From contig DASYEM010000082.1 of assembly GCA_036499025.1 (NCBI GenBank), positions 1 to 35,645 on the forward strand: a stretch of 35,645 bases of DNA, in the 5' to 3' direction. This DNA is from Parvibaculum sp036499025 (GTDB taxonomy: Bacteria > Pseudomonadota > Alphaproteobacteria > Parvibaculales > Parvibaculaceae). The notes beneath the pieces are model-generated. The model did not search any database and was not told the origin of the DNA. It was given only the letters and a program-made list of their open reading frames with translations. The number at the start of each line of letters is the position of its first letter. Position 1 is the first letter of the stretch. Below, in pieces: positions 14,845-23,672 of the stretch. Made by a program: the position numbers and the translations under genes.

Positions 14845-15702
14845 TTAGCGGTTCGCGGCGGCGATAGAGGCGCGGAAGGGATGCGCCTTGTAGATGCCGA
14901 GGATCTTCAGTTCGGTGGTGAAGAACTCAAGCTCTTCCAGCGCCAGGCGGACATTGCGCGAGGCGGGGTGGCCTTCGATGTCGGCATAGAACTGCGTCGC
15001 GTTGAAACTACCCTCAAGTTGATAGCTTTCGAGCTTCGTCATGTTGACGCCGTTGGTGGCGAAACCGCCCATGGCCTTGTAGAGCGCGGCGGGTACGTTC
15101 CGCACACGGAAGATGAAGCTGGTGATGATCGGCGCATCCTCGGGCTCGGCGTCGTTCGGCTCCTTCGCCATGATGAGGAAGCGCGTCGTGTTGTGCTCGG
15201 CATCCTCGATGTCGGCGCGCAGAACTTCGAGACCGTAGATCTCGCCCGCAAGCGCGGTGGCGATGGCGGCTTGCGACTTGTCGCCCGCTTCGGCGATCTG
15301 ACGGGCCGAGCCCGCCGTGTCGGCGCCGACGACCATGGCGAGGCCCAGTTCGCGGATCACGTTGCGGCACTGGCCGAGCGCAGGGGTCTGGCTCTGCACG
15401 GTCTTGAGGTCGGCGATCTTCGCGCCCTTGAGCCCCAGCAGATGAAAACGGATGCGCAGGAAATGCTCGCCGACGATGTAGAGACCGCCATCGGGCAGCA
15501 GGTGATGAATGTCGCCGATGCGGCCCGCCAGCGAATTTTCAATCGGCAGCATGGCGAGTTTCGCCTTGCCCTGCTGAATGGCGTTGAAGACATCCTCGAA
15601 GGTCGCGCAAGGCAGCACGTTCATCTCGGGAAAGGCTTCGAGGCAGGCGATATGCGAATTTGCGCCCGGCTCGCCCTGGAAGGCGATGGTGTTTTCAGCC
15701 AC
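14845..15702 (-). CDS. pheA: Prephenate dehydratase
   Basis: It converts prephenate to phenylpyruvate in phenylalanine synthesis. The 285-residue monofunctional form has the two-lobed catalytic domain (IAFQGEPGANS at the start, LPIENSLAGRI, and the catalytic TRF in NTTRFLIM near 175) and a C-terminal ACT domain (about 195-275). In the ACT domain the phenylalanine-binding ESRP motif reads ESYQ and the GALV position reads AALY. The start is GTG at 15702, three bases after the kdsB stop. The nearby ATG at 15709 is out of frame. Confidence 0.95.
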   Translation of the reverse strand: MAENTIAFQGEPGANSHIACLEAFPEMNVLPCATFEDVFNAIQQGKAKLAMLPIENSLAGRIGDIHHLLPDGGLYIVGEHFLRIRFHLLGLKGAKIADLKTVQSQTPALGQCRNVIRELGLAMVVGADTAGSARQIAEAGDKSQAAIATALAGEIYGLEVLRADIEDAEHNTTRFLIMAKEPNDAEPEDAPIITSFIFRVRNVPAALYKAMGGFATNGVNMTKLESYQLEGSFNATQFYADIEGHPASRNVRLALEELEFFTTELKILGIYKAHPFRASIAAANR

Positions 15703-15705
15703 GTT

Positions 15706-16461
15706 TCATGTCCGATTTTTGAGCGCCGCTCGCGCCTTTTCGAGATCGGCGGGAGTATCGACACCGAGCGGAACGGTGTCAACGAGCGCCACCTCGACGC
15801 TCATGCCCGCTTCGAGCGCGCGGAGCTGTTCGAGCTTCTCGCGCTTTTCGAGCGGCGACGGCGGCAGGGCGACAAAGCGGGCGAGCGCCGAACGCGTGTA
15901 AGCGTAGAGCCCGATGTGATGATAATGCGGCCCATCGCCCGAGGGCGCGGTGACGCGGGTGAAATAGAGCCCCCTGCCCGCGCGCTGACCGTCGCGGAAG
16001 GCCCCTTCCCTAAAAGCAATGACGGCTTTGACGACATTGGGATTGGTGCGTTCCTCCTCGACCTTGATCTCGGCGGCAAGCGTCGAAATATCGGCCCCGG
16101 CATTCGCCAGCGCATCGGCGGCGGTGCGGATGAGGCGCGGATCGAGCGTCGGCAGGTCGCCCTGCACATTGACGATGACGTCGTGGCGGCCATCTGGATC
16201 GACGGCGCCGAGCGCCTGCCAGATGCGGTCGGAGCCCGAAGGCAGATCGGGATCGGTCAGCACCGCCTCGCCGCCCGCGGCGCGGACGGCCTCGGCGATT
16301 TCAGCTTCGGCGGCGGCGACGACGACGCGGCCGAGATCGGCCTCGCGGGCGCGGGCCCAGACCTGAACGATCATCGGCAGACCGGCAATGTCGGCCAGTG
16401 GTTTTCCGGGCAGGCGGGTCGAGGCCATGCGGGCGGGAATCACGATGATAGGATTGGACAT
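15706..16461 (-). CDS. kdsB: 3-deoxy-manno-octulosonate cytidylyltransferase
   Basis: KdsB activates KDO as CMP-KDO for the lipopolysaccharide inner core, so the organism makes LPS. The 251-residue protein begins with the nucleotide-binding IPARMASTRLPGKPLADIAG, followed by GSDRIWQA, VNVQGDLPTLDP and an HIGLYAYTR motif, all diagnostic of KdsB. The QGD motif supplies the metal/nucleotide contact. The gene precedes pheA by three bases. The two pathways are unrelated, but the pairing is frequent in alphaproteobacteria. It is divergent from the cytochrome gene. Confidence 0.97.
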   Translation of the reverse strand: MSNPIIVIPARMASTRLPGKPLADIAGLPMIVQVWARAREADLGRVVVAAAEAEIAEAVRAAGGEAVLTDPDLPSGSDRIWQALGAVDPDGRHDVIVNVQGDLPTLDPRLIRTAADALANAGADISTLAAEIKVEEERTNPNVVKAVIAFREGAFRDGQRAGRGLYFTRVTAPSGDGPHYHHIGLYAYTRSALARFVALPPSPLEKREKLEQLRALEAGMSVEVALVDTVPLGVDTPADLEKARAALKNRT

Positions 16462-16741
16462 CAGGACTCCCTTGAGCCGCCTTGAACGGCGCTTGCGCGC
16501 CCGCCTATTCCTGCGGCGGATCGCCGCAATTCACCCCGCATTTGCACGCTCACGCGCTTCGATTTCGCGGCGGCGGGGTCCGCGTCTTATACGGCTTGCG
16601 GCGCGGGCGCGGAAGCGGCTAATCTCCGCGCCAATTATGGGGGTTCTGGCCGGGGCGACGACACGTTACCCTGCCTTCAGCGACCCTTTTTCCGAGCCTG
16701 AAATATGGCCCACCCCTGAATTCTGGCGGCGCGAGAGCACA
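16462..16741. other. Divergent intergenic region kdsB / cytochrome c
   Basis: These 280 bases between divergent start codons hold no gene I can support. They should contain both promoters, but no clear -35/-10 pair stood out on either strand. Several short GC-rich inverted repeats are present, for example GCCGCCTTGAACGGCGC. Confidence 0.4.
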
Positions 16742-17416
16742 ATGGATAGTTTCGAACTCAACAAGATTGCAGGCGCGGTTCTCTTTTCGCTGCTCCTCGT
16801 GCTCGGCGTGAAAAACGCCGCTGAGATCATTTACGAGACGCATGAAGCCAACCCCAAGGCCTTCGTCGTCGAAGGCGTCGTCGCCGAGGGCGCGACCGCC
16901 GAAGCTGGCCCTGCCGCGCCGGAAGTTCCGCTGCCCGTGCTGCTCTCCAAGGCGGACGCCGCCGTCGGCGAAAAGCAGTCGAAGAAGTGCGCGGCTTGCC
17001 ACAATCTCGCGGAAGGCGCGGGCGCCAAGATCGGCCCCGACCTTTACGGCGTTGTCGGCCGCGCACGCGCAAGCGCGCCGGGCTTTGCCTATTCGGACGC
17101 CATGAAGAAGAAGGGCGGCACCTGGACCTTCGACGAACTCTTCCACTTCATCGAAAATCCGCGCGGCTATATCACCGGCACCGCGATGTCCTTTGCCGGT
17201 ATCAAGGATCCGCAGCAGCGCGCCGACCTGCTCGTCTATCTGAACACGCTGGGCTCGAACCAGCCGCTGCCGAAGGTTGAAGCGGCGCCCGCCGCCGCGC
17301 CTGATGCGGCCAAGGACGCCAAGCCTGCCGCCGGTGCGAAGCCGGAAGCAGGTGCGAAGCCCGAAGCCGGAGCGGCAAAGCCGGAAGCGGCCAAGCCGGA
17401 CGCGGCCAAGCACTAA
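16742..17416 (+). CDS. cycM: Membrane-anchored c-type cytochrome (CycM-like)
   Basis: A 224-residue class I cytochrome c held in the membrane by an uncleaved N-terminal helix (about 10-24, GAVLFSLLLVLGV). The haem site is CAACH (Cys83, Cys86, His87) and the sixth ligand is probably Met149 in GTAMSFAGI. Relatives carry electrons from the bc1 complex to terminal oxidases at the periplasmic face. A flexible tail from about residue 180 is built of Ala-, Lys-, Pro- and Glu-rich units (AKPEAGAKPEAG). The ATG at 16742 gives the MDSFELNKIAGA start typical of these proteins. A terminator follows. Confidence 0.9.
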   Translation: MDSFELNKIAGAVLFSLLLVLGVKNAAEIIYETHEANPKAFVVEGVVAEGATAEAGPAAPEVPLPVLLSKADAAVGEKQSKKCAACHNLAEGAGAKIGPDLYGVVGRARASAPGFAYSDAMKKKGGTWTFDELFHFIENPRGYITGTAMSFAGIKDPQQRADLLVYLNTLGSNQPLPKVEAAPAAAPDAAKDAKPAAGAKPEAGAKPEAGAAKPEAAKPDAAKH

Positions 17417-17446
17417 ACGAGTTTCGGTTCAGTCCGATCACAAACG

Positions 17447-17476
17447 AAGCGCCCGGAGATTTCCGGGCGCTTTTTT
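17447..17476 (+). terminator. Rho-independent terminator after the cytochrome c gene
   Basis: The stem AGCGCCCGGA / TCCGGGCGCT closes a four-base loop (17458-17461) and is followed by a run of six T. It lies about 30 bases after the stop codon. Confidence 0.92.
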
Positions 17477-17516
17477 GTTGCCGTGGCTTCTTCCGTTGCG
17501 GAGGTGAGCGCCGGGG

Positions 17517-17559
17517 CCTCGTCCTTCGAGACGCCGCTTCGCGGCTCCTCAGAATGAGG
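17517..17559. repeat. Dispersed palindromic repeat family R1, copy c
   Basis: Almost identical to the copy at 25317: CCTCGTCCTTCGAGACGCC, core GCTTCGCGGC, end GCTCCTCAGAATGAGG. It faces copy d about 50 bases on, forming an inverted pair. The 342-base gap 17417-17758 otherwise holds only the terminator and no gene. Confidence 0.9.
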
Positions 17560-17609
17560 AAGGATGGTGGGGAGGGTTTGATTTCACGGATACAGCTTCA
17601 GCTTCCCTT

Positions 17610-17653
17610 CTCATCCTGAGGAGGGCCGCAGGCCCATCTCGAAGGACGAGGCC
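17610..17653. repeat. Dispersed palindromic repeat family R1, copy d (inverted)
   Basis: Reverse orientation of R1: CTCATCCTGAGGAGG at the left, TCTCGAAGGACGAGGCC at the right, with a GGGCCGCAGGCCC core hairpin. It lies about 105 bases upstream of the yej operon start. Confidence 0.9.
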
Positions 17654-17758
17654 AATGGCGCGAACTGAGGAACAAGGCTCGCGCTGGCCTCGAAAAATGG
17701 CCACAATGGGCGGAAATTCCGGGGCTACGATCTCTGGATCTGTCGAGTGGGAGGATCA

Positions 17759-19627
17759 ATGACGCGAGCCAGGACCGGGCGCATGGCGGCGCTTTTCGTG
17801 CTTGCCGTCGTTTCCCTTGCCGGGCTTGCCGGGCAAAGCGCGCGCGCCGCCGACGCGGAGCGGCATGGCGCATCGCTGTTCGGCGATCTCAAATACAAAC
17901 CCGACTTCAAACGCTTCGACTATGTGAACCCGAAAGCGCCGAAAGGCGGCGAACTGCGCTATGCGGCCATCGGCACTTTCGACAGCCTGAACGCCTTCAT
18001 CGTCAAAGGCGAAGTCGCGGCGGGCGCGACGATCATTTACGATACGCTGCTGGAGCCGAGCCTCGACGAGCCGGGCGCGGAATATGGGCTCATCGCGCAG
18101 AGCCTTTCCTATCCCGCCGATTTTTCGTCCGTCACCTTCAGCTTGCGCAAGGAAGCGCGCTTCAATGACGGCAAGCCGGTGACGGCGGAGGACGTCATCT
18201 GGAGCTTCGAGACGCTGAAGAAGCTCAACCCCTTTTATGCCGCCTATTATCACAACGTGACGAAGGCCGAGGCGATTGCGCCGAACAAGGTGCGCTTCAC
18301 CTTCTCGATGAAGGGCAATCGCGAGTTGCCGCAAATCGTCGGGCAGTTGCCGATCCTGCCCAAGCATTACTGGCTCGCCAAAGACAGCAAGGGCAAGGCG
18401 CGGGATATTTCGCGGACGACGCTCGATGCGCCGCTGGGCAGCGGGCCCTATCGCATCGTCAAGGTCGTGCCCGGCCGCACGATCGTCTATCGGCGCGTCG
18501 CTGATTACTGGGCGAAGGATCTGCCGGTGAAAATCGGCACCGCCAATTTCGACACGCTGCGCTTTGATTATTACGGCGACCCGACCATCGCCTTTGAAGC
18601 CTTCAAGGGCGATCAGGTCGATTTGCGCATGGAGAACAGCGCCAAGAACTGGGCGACCGGTTACAAGCTGCCCGCGGTCAAGGACGGGCGCATCAAGCTC
18701 GAACAATTGCGGACGCAGAACGGCGCGGGCATGCAGAGCTTCGCCTTCAACCTGCGCCGCGATATTTTCAAGGACGAGCGCGTGCGCGAAGCCTTCAACT
18801 GGGCCTTCGATTTCGAATGGCAGAACAAGACGCTGTTCTATGGCCAGTATGCGCGCACCGGCAGCTATTTCGAAAACACCGAGCTTGCCTCGCGCGGCGT
18901 GCCCACGGGCGACGAATTGAAGATGCTCGAGCCTTTCCGCGCGCAATTGCCGGAAGCGCTCTTCACCGCCGCTTACGCCAATCCGAAGACCGATGGTTCG
19001 GGCAATAACCGGACGAACTTGCGCCACGCCGCCGAGCTTCTCGATGCGGCGGGATGGAAACTTGCGAATGGCGTGCGCGCCGATGCCAAGGGCAAGGTGT
19101 TGCAGGTCGAATTCCTGCTGGCCGATCCGATGTTCGAGCGCGTCGTCGCGCCCTACAAGCAATCGCTGGAGCGCATCGGCATCAAGGTCGTCTTGCGCAC
19201 CGTCGATACGGCGCAATATCAAAACCGCGTCGACAATCGCGACTTCGACATCATCGTGCAGTCGTTTCCGCAATCGCTGTCGCCCGGCAATGAGCAGCGC
19301 GACTTCTGGGGCTGCGAGGCGGCCAAGGCGGCGGGCAGCCGCAATGTGATCGGCATTTGCGATCCGGTGATCGAGAAGCTGATCGACAAGGTGATCTTCG
19401 CCAAAAGCCGCGAGGAGCTTCTCACCGCGACACATGCGCTGGACCGCGTGCTGCTGTGGCGGCATTACGTCGTGCCGCAATGGTTCTCGCCCTTCAGCCG
19501 TGTCGCCTATTGGGCGCGGCTTGCCCATCCCACGCCGACACCCGCCTATTCCGTCGGCTTTCCCGATATCTGGTGGTTTGACGCGAAGGGCAAGGCCGCG
19601 CAGCAGAAGGCGTCCTCAAAACCATGA
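17759..19627 (+). CDS. ABC transporter substrate-binding protein, YejA-like (Sec-exported)
   Basis: A 622-residue periplasmic binding protein of the SBP family 5 (peptide/nickel class). The Sec signal peptide ends AARA-type at about residue 30 (QSARA/AD). The mature start FGDLKYKPDFKRFDYVNPKAPKGGELRY is characteristic of the YejA subgroup, with later landmarks LRKEARFNDGKPVTAEDV and DAPLGSGPYRI. The ATG at 17759 is preceded by GGGAGGA at ideal distance. It is first in a five-gene operon and overlaps the next binding-protein gene by four bases. YejA-type proteins bind oligopeptides, microcin C-like peptides or muropeptides; the ligand here is inferred only. Confidence 0.92.
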   Translation: MTRARTGRMAALFVLAVVSLAGLAGQSARAADAERHGASLFGDLKYKPDFKRFDYVNPKAPKGGELRYAAIGTFDSLNAFIVKGEVAAGATIIYDTLLEPSLDEPGAEYGLIAQSLSYPADFSSVTFSLRKEARFNDGKPVTAEDVIWSFETLKKLNPFYAAYYHNVTKAEAIAPNKVRFTFSMKGNRELPQIVGQLPILPKHYWLAKDSKGKARDISRTTLDAPLGSGPYRIVKVVPGRTIVYRRVADYWAKDLPVKIGTANFDTLRFDYYGDPTIAFEAFKGDQVDLRMENSAKNWATGYKLPAVKDGRIKLEQLRTQNGAGMQSFAFNLRRDIFKDERVREAFNWAFDFEWQNKTLFYGQYARTGSYFENTELASRGVPTGDELKMLEPFRAQLPEALFTAAYANPKTDGSGNNRTNLRHAAELLDAAGWKLANGVRADAKGKVLQVEFLLADPMFERVVAPYKQSLERIGIKVVLRTVDTAQYQNRVDNRDFDIIVQSFPQSLSPGNEQRDFWGCEAAKAAGSRNVIGICDPVIEKLIDKVIFAKSREELLTATHALDRVLLWRHYVVPQWFSPFSRVAYWARLAHPTPTPAYSVGFPDIWWFDAKGKAAQQKASSKP

Positions 19628-21513
19628 TGCACGCCTCGCGTTTTTCGCGGCGGTCGGTTCTGCGGCTGATGAGCGCGAGCGCCGCCGCCGCTTTGTTGCG
19701 TCCCTTGCGCGTCGAGGCGCAAACCAAAGCGCTCGATGCGGGACCGCGCCACGGGCTGTCGATTTTCGGCGAGCTGAAATATCCAAAAGGCTTTACGCAT
19801 TTCGACTATGTCGATCCGCAAGCGCCGAAGGGCGGCACGCTGTCGGAAATGCCGTCGGTGACGTCCTATAATGGCTCGCTGCTGACCTTCGACACGCTGA
19901 ACGGCTATATCCTGAAAGGCAATGCGCCCGCCCGGCTCGATCTGATTTTCGACACGCTGATGGCGCGCGCTTTTGACGAGCCGGATGCGGTTTATGGACT
20001 TGTCGCCGAAAGCGTCGAGGTGATGGAGAAAGGCGACAAGCTGGTCTTCCGCCTGCGCAAGGAAGCGCGCTTCCATGACGGGACGCCGCTGACCGCCGAG
20101 GATGCGGCTTTTTCCTTCATGTTGCTGAAGGAAAAAGGCCATCCGCTGATCTCGCTCAATCTGCGCGAAATGAAAAAGGCGGAGGCGACCGACAAGCAGA
20201 CGCTCGCCGTCACCTTCACCGGCAAGCAGACGCGCGATCTGGCGCTCTTCATCGCCAGCACCTTGCCGATTTTTTCCAAAGCCTATTACACGGCGCATAA
20301 GTTCGAGGCGACGACGCTCGATCCGCCGCTCGGCAGCGGGCCTTACAAGATCGGCACGTTCAAGGCGGGCGACAATATCGTCTATCAGCGCGTGGCGGAT
20401 TACTGGGCGCGCGATCTCAACGTCAATCTCGGCAGCTGGAATTTCGAGCGCATCCGCTACGAGTTCTATCGCGACCGCACGGCGGGCTTTGAGGCTTTCA
20501 CCGCCGGGCATTATCTTTTCCGCGAGGAATTCACCTCGAAGGTCTGGGCGACGCAGTATGATTTTCCCGCCGTCAAGGACGGGCGCGTCAAGCAACTGAC
20601 CATGCCCGACCATACGCCGTCGGGCGCGCAAGGCTGGTTCATCAATGCGCGGCGCGAGAAATTCGCCGATCCGCGCGTGCGCGAGGCGCTGGTGCTGGCC
20701 TTCGACTTTGAATGGGCGAACAAGAATTTCTTCTACGGACTTTACAAGCGCACATCGAGCTTCTTTGAAAACTCGCCGATGCGGGCGGAAGGAAGCCCGG
20801 ACGCCGCGGAGTTGAAGCTGCTCGAGCCTTTCCGCGCCGTGCTTTCGCCCGCCGTGTTCGGGCCCGCCGTCACCGCACCGGCGAGCGACGGGACGGGGCA
20901 GGACCGCAAGCTTCTGCGCCGCGCCGCGCAGCTTCTCGACGAGGCGGGCTGGAAAATTTCCGGCGGCGTCCGGCGCAACGCCAAGGGCGAGGCGCTGACC
21001 ATCGAGTTTCTCGGCGACGATCCGATATTTCAGCGGATCGAGGGGCCTTACACGAAAAACCTCAAGCTCATCGGCATCGATGCGCAATCGCGGCTGGTCG
21101 ATTCCGCGCAGTATCAGGATCGCATCAAATCCTATGATTTCGATCTCACCGTGCAGCGCTATTCGCTGGGCCTCACGCCCGGCATCGAGATGCGCAGCTA
21201 TTGGGGATCGGATTTCGCCAAGGAGCCCGGCAGCCGCAATCTTTGCGGCATCGCCAATCCGGCCGTCGATGCGCTGATCGAAAAGGTCATCGCGGCGGAG
21301 ACGCGGCCGGAACAGATCGTCGCGGCGCGCGCGCTCGACCGGGTGCTGCGCGCTGGGCAATACTGGATTCCGCAGTGGTACAAGGCGAGCTATACGGTCG
21401 CCTATTGGGATATTTACGACCGGCCGAAAGTGGCGCCGCTTTACGATCGCGGCGTCGAGCAGACATGGTGGGTGGACGGGTCGCGCGCGGCGAAGCTCGG
21501 GCTCAAGGGATAG
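19624..21513 (+). CDS. ABC transporter substrate-binding protein, second YejA-like paralogue (Tat-exported)
   Basis: A 629-residue paralogue of the preceding gene, with the same landmarks (FGELKYPKGFTHFDYVDPQAP, LRKEARFHDGTPLTAED, DPPLGSGPYKIG). Its leader differs: a twin-arginine motif SRRSVLRLM at 8-16, then a weakly hydrophobic Ala-rich stretch and probable cleavage after VEA at 32, so it is likely exported folded through Tat. The start ATG at 19624 overlaps the upstream TGA; a second ATG follows at once. Two binding proteins feeding one permease suggests two ligand ranges. In Agrobacterium a second YejA-like protein works with YejBEF in muropeptide uptake, a possible parallel. Confidence 0.92.
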   Translation: MMHASRFSRRSVLRLMSASAAAALLRPLRVEAQTKALDAGPRHGLSIFGELKYPKGFTHFDYVDPQAPKGGTLSEMPSVTSYNGSLLTFDTLNGYILKGNAPARLDLIFDTLMARAFDEPDAVYGLVAESVEVMEKGDKLVFRLRKEARFHDGTPLTAEDAAFSFMLLKEKGHPLISLNLREMKKAEATDKQTLAVTFTGKQTRDLALFIASTLPIFSKAYYTAHKFEATTLDPPLGSGPYKIGTFKAGDNIVYQRVADYWARDLNVNLGSWNFERIRYEFYRDRTAGFEAFTAGHYLFREEFTSKVWATQYDFPAVKDGRVKQLTMPDHTPSGAQGWFINARREKFADPRVREALVLAFDFEWANKNFFYGLYKRTSSFFENSPMRAEGSPDAAELKLLEPFRAVLSPAVFGPAVTAPASDGTGQDRKLLRRAAQLLDEAGWKISGGVRRNAKGEALTIEFLGDDPIFQRIEGPYTKNLKLIGIDAQSRLVDSAQYQDRIKSYDFDLTVQRYSLGLTPGIEMRSYWGSDFAKEPGSRNLCGIANPAVDALIEKVIAAETRPEQIVAARALDRVLRAGQYWIPQWYKASYTVAYWDIYDRPKVAPLYDRGVEQTWWVDGSRAAKLGLKG

Positions 21514-21515
21514 AG

Positions 21516-22625
21516 ATGGCGGCTTATATTATCCGGCGCATTCTGCTGATGATCCCGACCATTCTCGGGATCATGTTTTTGAGTTTTCTGCTGGTGCAAT
21601 TCGCGCCGGGCGGACCCATCGAGCGGATCATCGCGCAGCTTTCGGGCACCGAGATTTCGGCCACGGCGCGCATCGGCGGCGGGGGCGGCGGCGATTTTTC
21701 GCAGCAGAACGTGACGGGCGGCGCGGACGCCGCGCTCAACAGCAAATATCGCGGGGCGCGCGGGCTCGACCCGGAATTCATCAAGCAGCTTGAAGTGCAG
21801 TTCGGTTTCGACAAGCCGTGGTATCAGCGTTTCGGCAAGATGATCTGGGATTATTCGCGCTTCGATTTCGGCACCAGCTATTTCCGCGACGTCAGCGTGC
21901 TCGATCTCATCGCCGAGAAGATGCCTGTGTCGATTTCGCTGGGCCTGTGGACGACGCTGCTCACCTATTTCATCTCGATCCCGCTCGGCATCCGCAAGGC
22001 GGTGAAAGACGGATCGCGTTTCGACCTCTGGACCAGCGCGGCGATCATCGTCGGTTATGCGATCCCCGGCTTTTTGTTCGCGGTGTTTCTGATCGTGCTC
22101 TTCGCAGGCGGGACCTATTTCGACATCTTCCCGTTGCGCGGGCTTACGTCGGACAACTGGTCCGACCTGAGCTTGCCGATGAAGGCGGTGGATTATCTCT
22201 GGCATATCACGCTGCCAGTGACGGCGATGGTGATCGGGACTTTCGCGACGACGACCTTGCTCACCAAGAATTCCTTTCTCGACGAGATCAAGAAACAATA
22301 CGTGACGACGGCGCGGATGAAGGGACTGTCTGAATCCCAGGTGCTTTACGGGCATGTGTTTCGCAACGCGATGCTGATCGTGATTTCCGGTTTTCCCGGC
22401 GCTTTCGTCGGCGCGTTCTTCACCGGTGCGCTGCTCATCGAGACGATCTTCTCGCTCGACGGGCTGGGGCTGCTTTCCTACGAGAGCGTCATCAATCGGG
22501 ATTATCCGGTGGTTTTCGCCACGCTTTATATTTTCAGCCTGATCGGCCTCATCATGACGCTGATTTCGGACCTCACCTATATGTGGATCGATCCGCGTAT
22601 CGATTTCGAAGCGCGGGAGGTCTAG
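21516..22625 (+). CDS. yejB: ABC transporter permease YejB
   Basis: A 369-residue inner-membrane permease of the oligopeptide type. It opens with the usual MAAYIIRRILLMIPTILG helix, then a periplasmic insertion with a Gly-rich patch (about 50-75), which is normal for YejB. The C-terminal permease domain has an EAA-like loop ARMKGLSESQVLYGHVFRNA for contact with the ATPase. The ATG at 21516 comes two bases after the stop of the second binding protein. A longer in-frame upstream reading overlaps that gene and is rejected. The Yej family is known for peptide uptake and antimicrobial peptide tolerance. Confidence 0.95.
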   Translation: MAAYIIRRILLMIPTILGIMFLSFLLVQFAPGGPIERIIAQLSGTEISATARIGGGGGGDFSQQNVTGGADAALNSKYRGARGLDPEFIKQLEVQFGFDKPWYQRFGKMIWDYSRFDFGTSYFRDVSVLDLIAEKMPVSISLGLWTTLLTYFISIPLGIRKAVKDGSRFDLWTSAAIIVGYAIPGFLFAVFLIVLFAGGTYFDIFPLRGLTSDNWSDLSLPMKAVDYLWHITLPVTAMVIGTFATTTLLTKNSFLDEIKKQYVTTARMKGLSESQVLYGHVFRNAMLIVISGFPGAFVGAFFTGALLIETIFSLDGLGLLSYESVINRDYPVVFATLYIFSLIGLIMTLISDLTYMWIDPRIDFEAREV

Positions 22626-22628
22626 GCG

Positions 22629-23672
22629 ATGCGCTTGCCCTCTTTCGCATTGAGCCCGGTCAATCAGCGGCGCTGGCGGAGCTTCCGCGCGAACAAGCGC
22701 GGCTATTGGAGCCTTTGGCTTTTCCTGCTGCTGTTCACGGTTTCGATTTTTTCTGAATTCATCGCCAATGACAGGCCGCTCATCGTCACCTTCAAGGGCG
22801 ATGTCTATGCGCCGGTGTTTGCGGATTACCCAGAGACGGCGTTCGGCGGCGAATTCGAGACGGCGACGGATTACCGCGATCCCTATGTGCAGAAGCTGAT
22901 CGCGGATGCGGGCGGGCATATCGTCTGGCCGGTGATCCGCTACGATTACCGCACCATCAATCTCAACCTGCCGGTGCCGGCGCCCGCGCCGCCTTCGACG
23001 GAGAACTGGCTCGGCACCGACGATCAGGGGCGCGATGTGACGGCGCGGCTGATCTACGGGTTCCGCATCTCGGTGCTGTTCGGGCTCATTCTCGCCGCCG
23101 CCTCTTCGGTGATCGGCGTCGCGGCGGGCGCGGTGCAGGGTTATTTCGGCGGCTGGACGGATCTTCTCTTCCAGCGCTTCATCGAAATCTGGACCAGCGT
23201 GCCGACGCTTTATCTGCTCATCATTCTGTCGTCGATGTTCGAGCCGAGTTTCTTTCTGCTGCTCGGCATCATGCTGCTTTTTTCGTGGACGTCGCTTGTC
23301 GGGCTGGTGCGGGCGGAATTCCTGCGCGGGCGGAATTTCGAATATATCAAGGCGGCGCGCGCGCTGGGCTTGTCCGACCGGCGCATCATCGTCAAACATC
23401 TGCTGCCGAACGCCGTGGTGGCGACGCTGACTTTTCTGCCGTTCATCCTGAATTCGTCGATCACGACGCTGACGGCGCTTGATTTCCTCGGGCTCGGATT
23501 GCCGCCGGGGTCTGCCTCGCTCGGCGAATTGCTGGCGCAAGGCAAGGCGAATTTGCAGGCGCCGTGGCTCGGGCTCACAGGCTTCTTCACGCTGGCGATC
23601 ATGCTGAGCCTGCTGGTCTTTATCGGCGAAGCGGTGCGCGACGCTTTCGATCCGCGAAAGGTGCTGCAATGA
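22629..23672 (+). CDS. yejE: ABC transporter permease YejE
   Basis: A 347-residue second permease subunit, the OppC-like partner. The N-terminal stretch (NQRRWRSFRANKRGYWSLWL) precedes helix 1. A periplasmic region includes YPETAFGGEFETATDYRDPY, typical of YejE, and then LGTDDQGRDVTARLIYGFR, the OppC-type signature. The EAA-like loop is AARALGLSDRRIIVKHLLPNA. The gene starts three bases after yejB and overlaps yejF by four (ATGA at 23669-23672). Confidence 0.96.
   Translation: MRLPSFALSPVNQRRWRSFRANKRGYWSLWLFLLLFTVSIFSEFIANDRPLIVTFKGDVYAPVFADYPETAFGGEFETATDYRDPYVQKLIADAGGHIVWPVIRYDYRTINLNLPVPAPAPPSTENWLGTDDQGRDVTARLIYGFRISVLFGLILAAASSVIGVAAGAVQGYFGGWTDLLFQRFIEIWTSVPTLYLLIILSSMFEPSFFLLLGIMLLFSWTSLVGLVRAEFLRGRNFEYIKAARALGLSDRRIIVKHLLPNAVVATLTFLPFILNSSITTLTALDFLGLGLPPGSASLGELLAQGKANLQAPWLGLTGFFTLAIMLSLLVFIGEAVRDAFDPRKVLQ

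Noticed and set aside
14881..16485. 534-codon plus-strand open frame opposite pheA/kdsB
   Set aside because: Shadow of two identified enzymes; crosses their junction and shows no domain.
17756..21360. Long minus-strand open frames (590 and 604 codons) opposite the two binding proteins
   Set aside because: Both resemble each other only because the sense genes are paralogues; no independent coding evidence.
21441..23669. 742-codon open frame on the minus strand opposite yejB/yejE
   Set aside because: It lies entirely antisense to well-identified genes and its product is Arg/Gln/His-rich low-complexity sequence, the usual shadow in GC-rich DNA.
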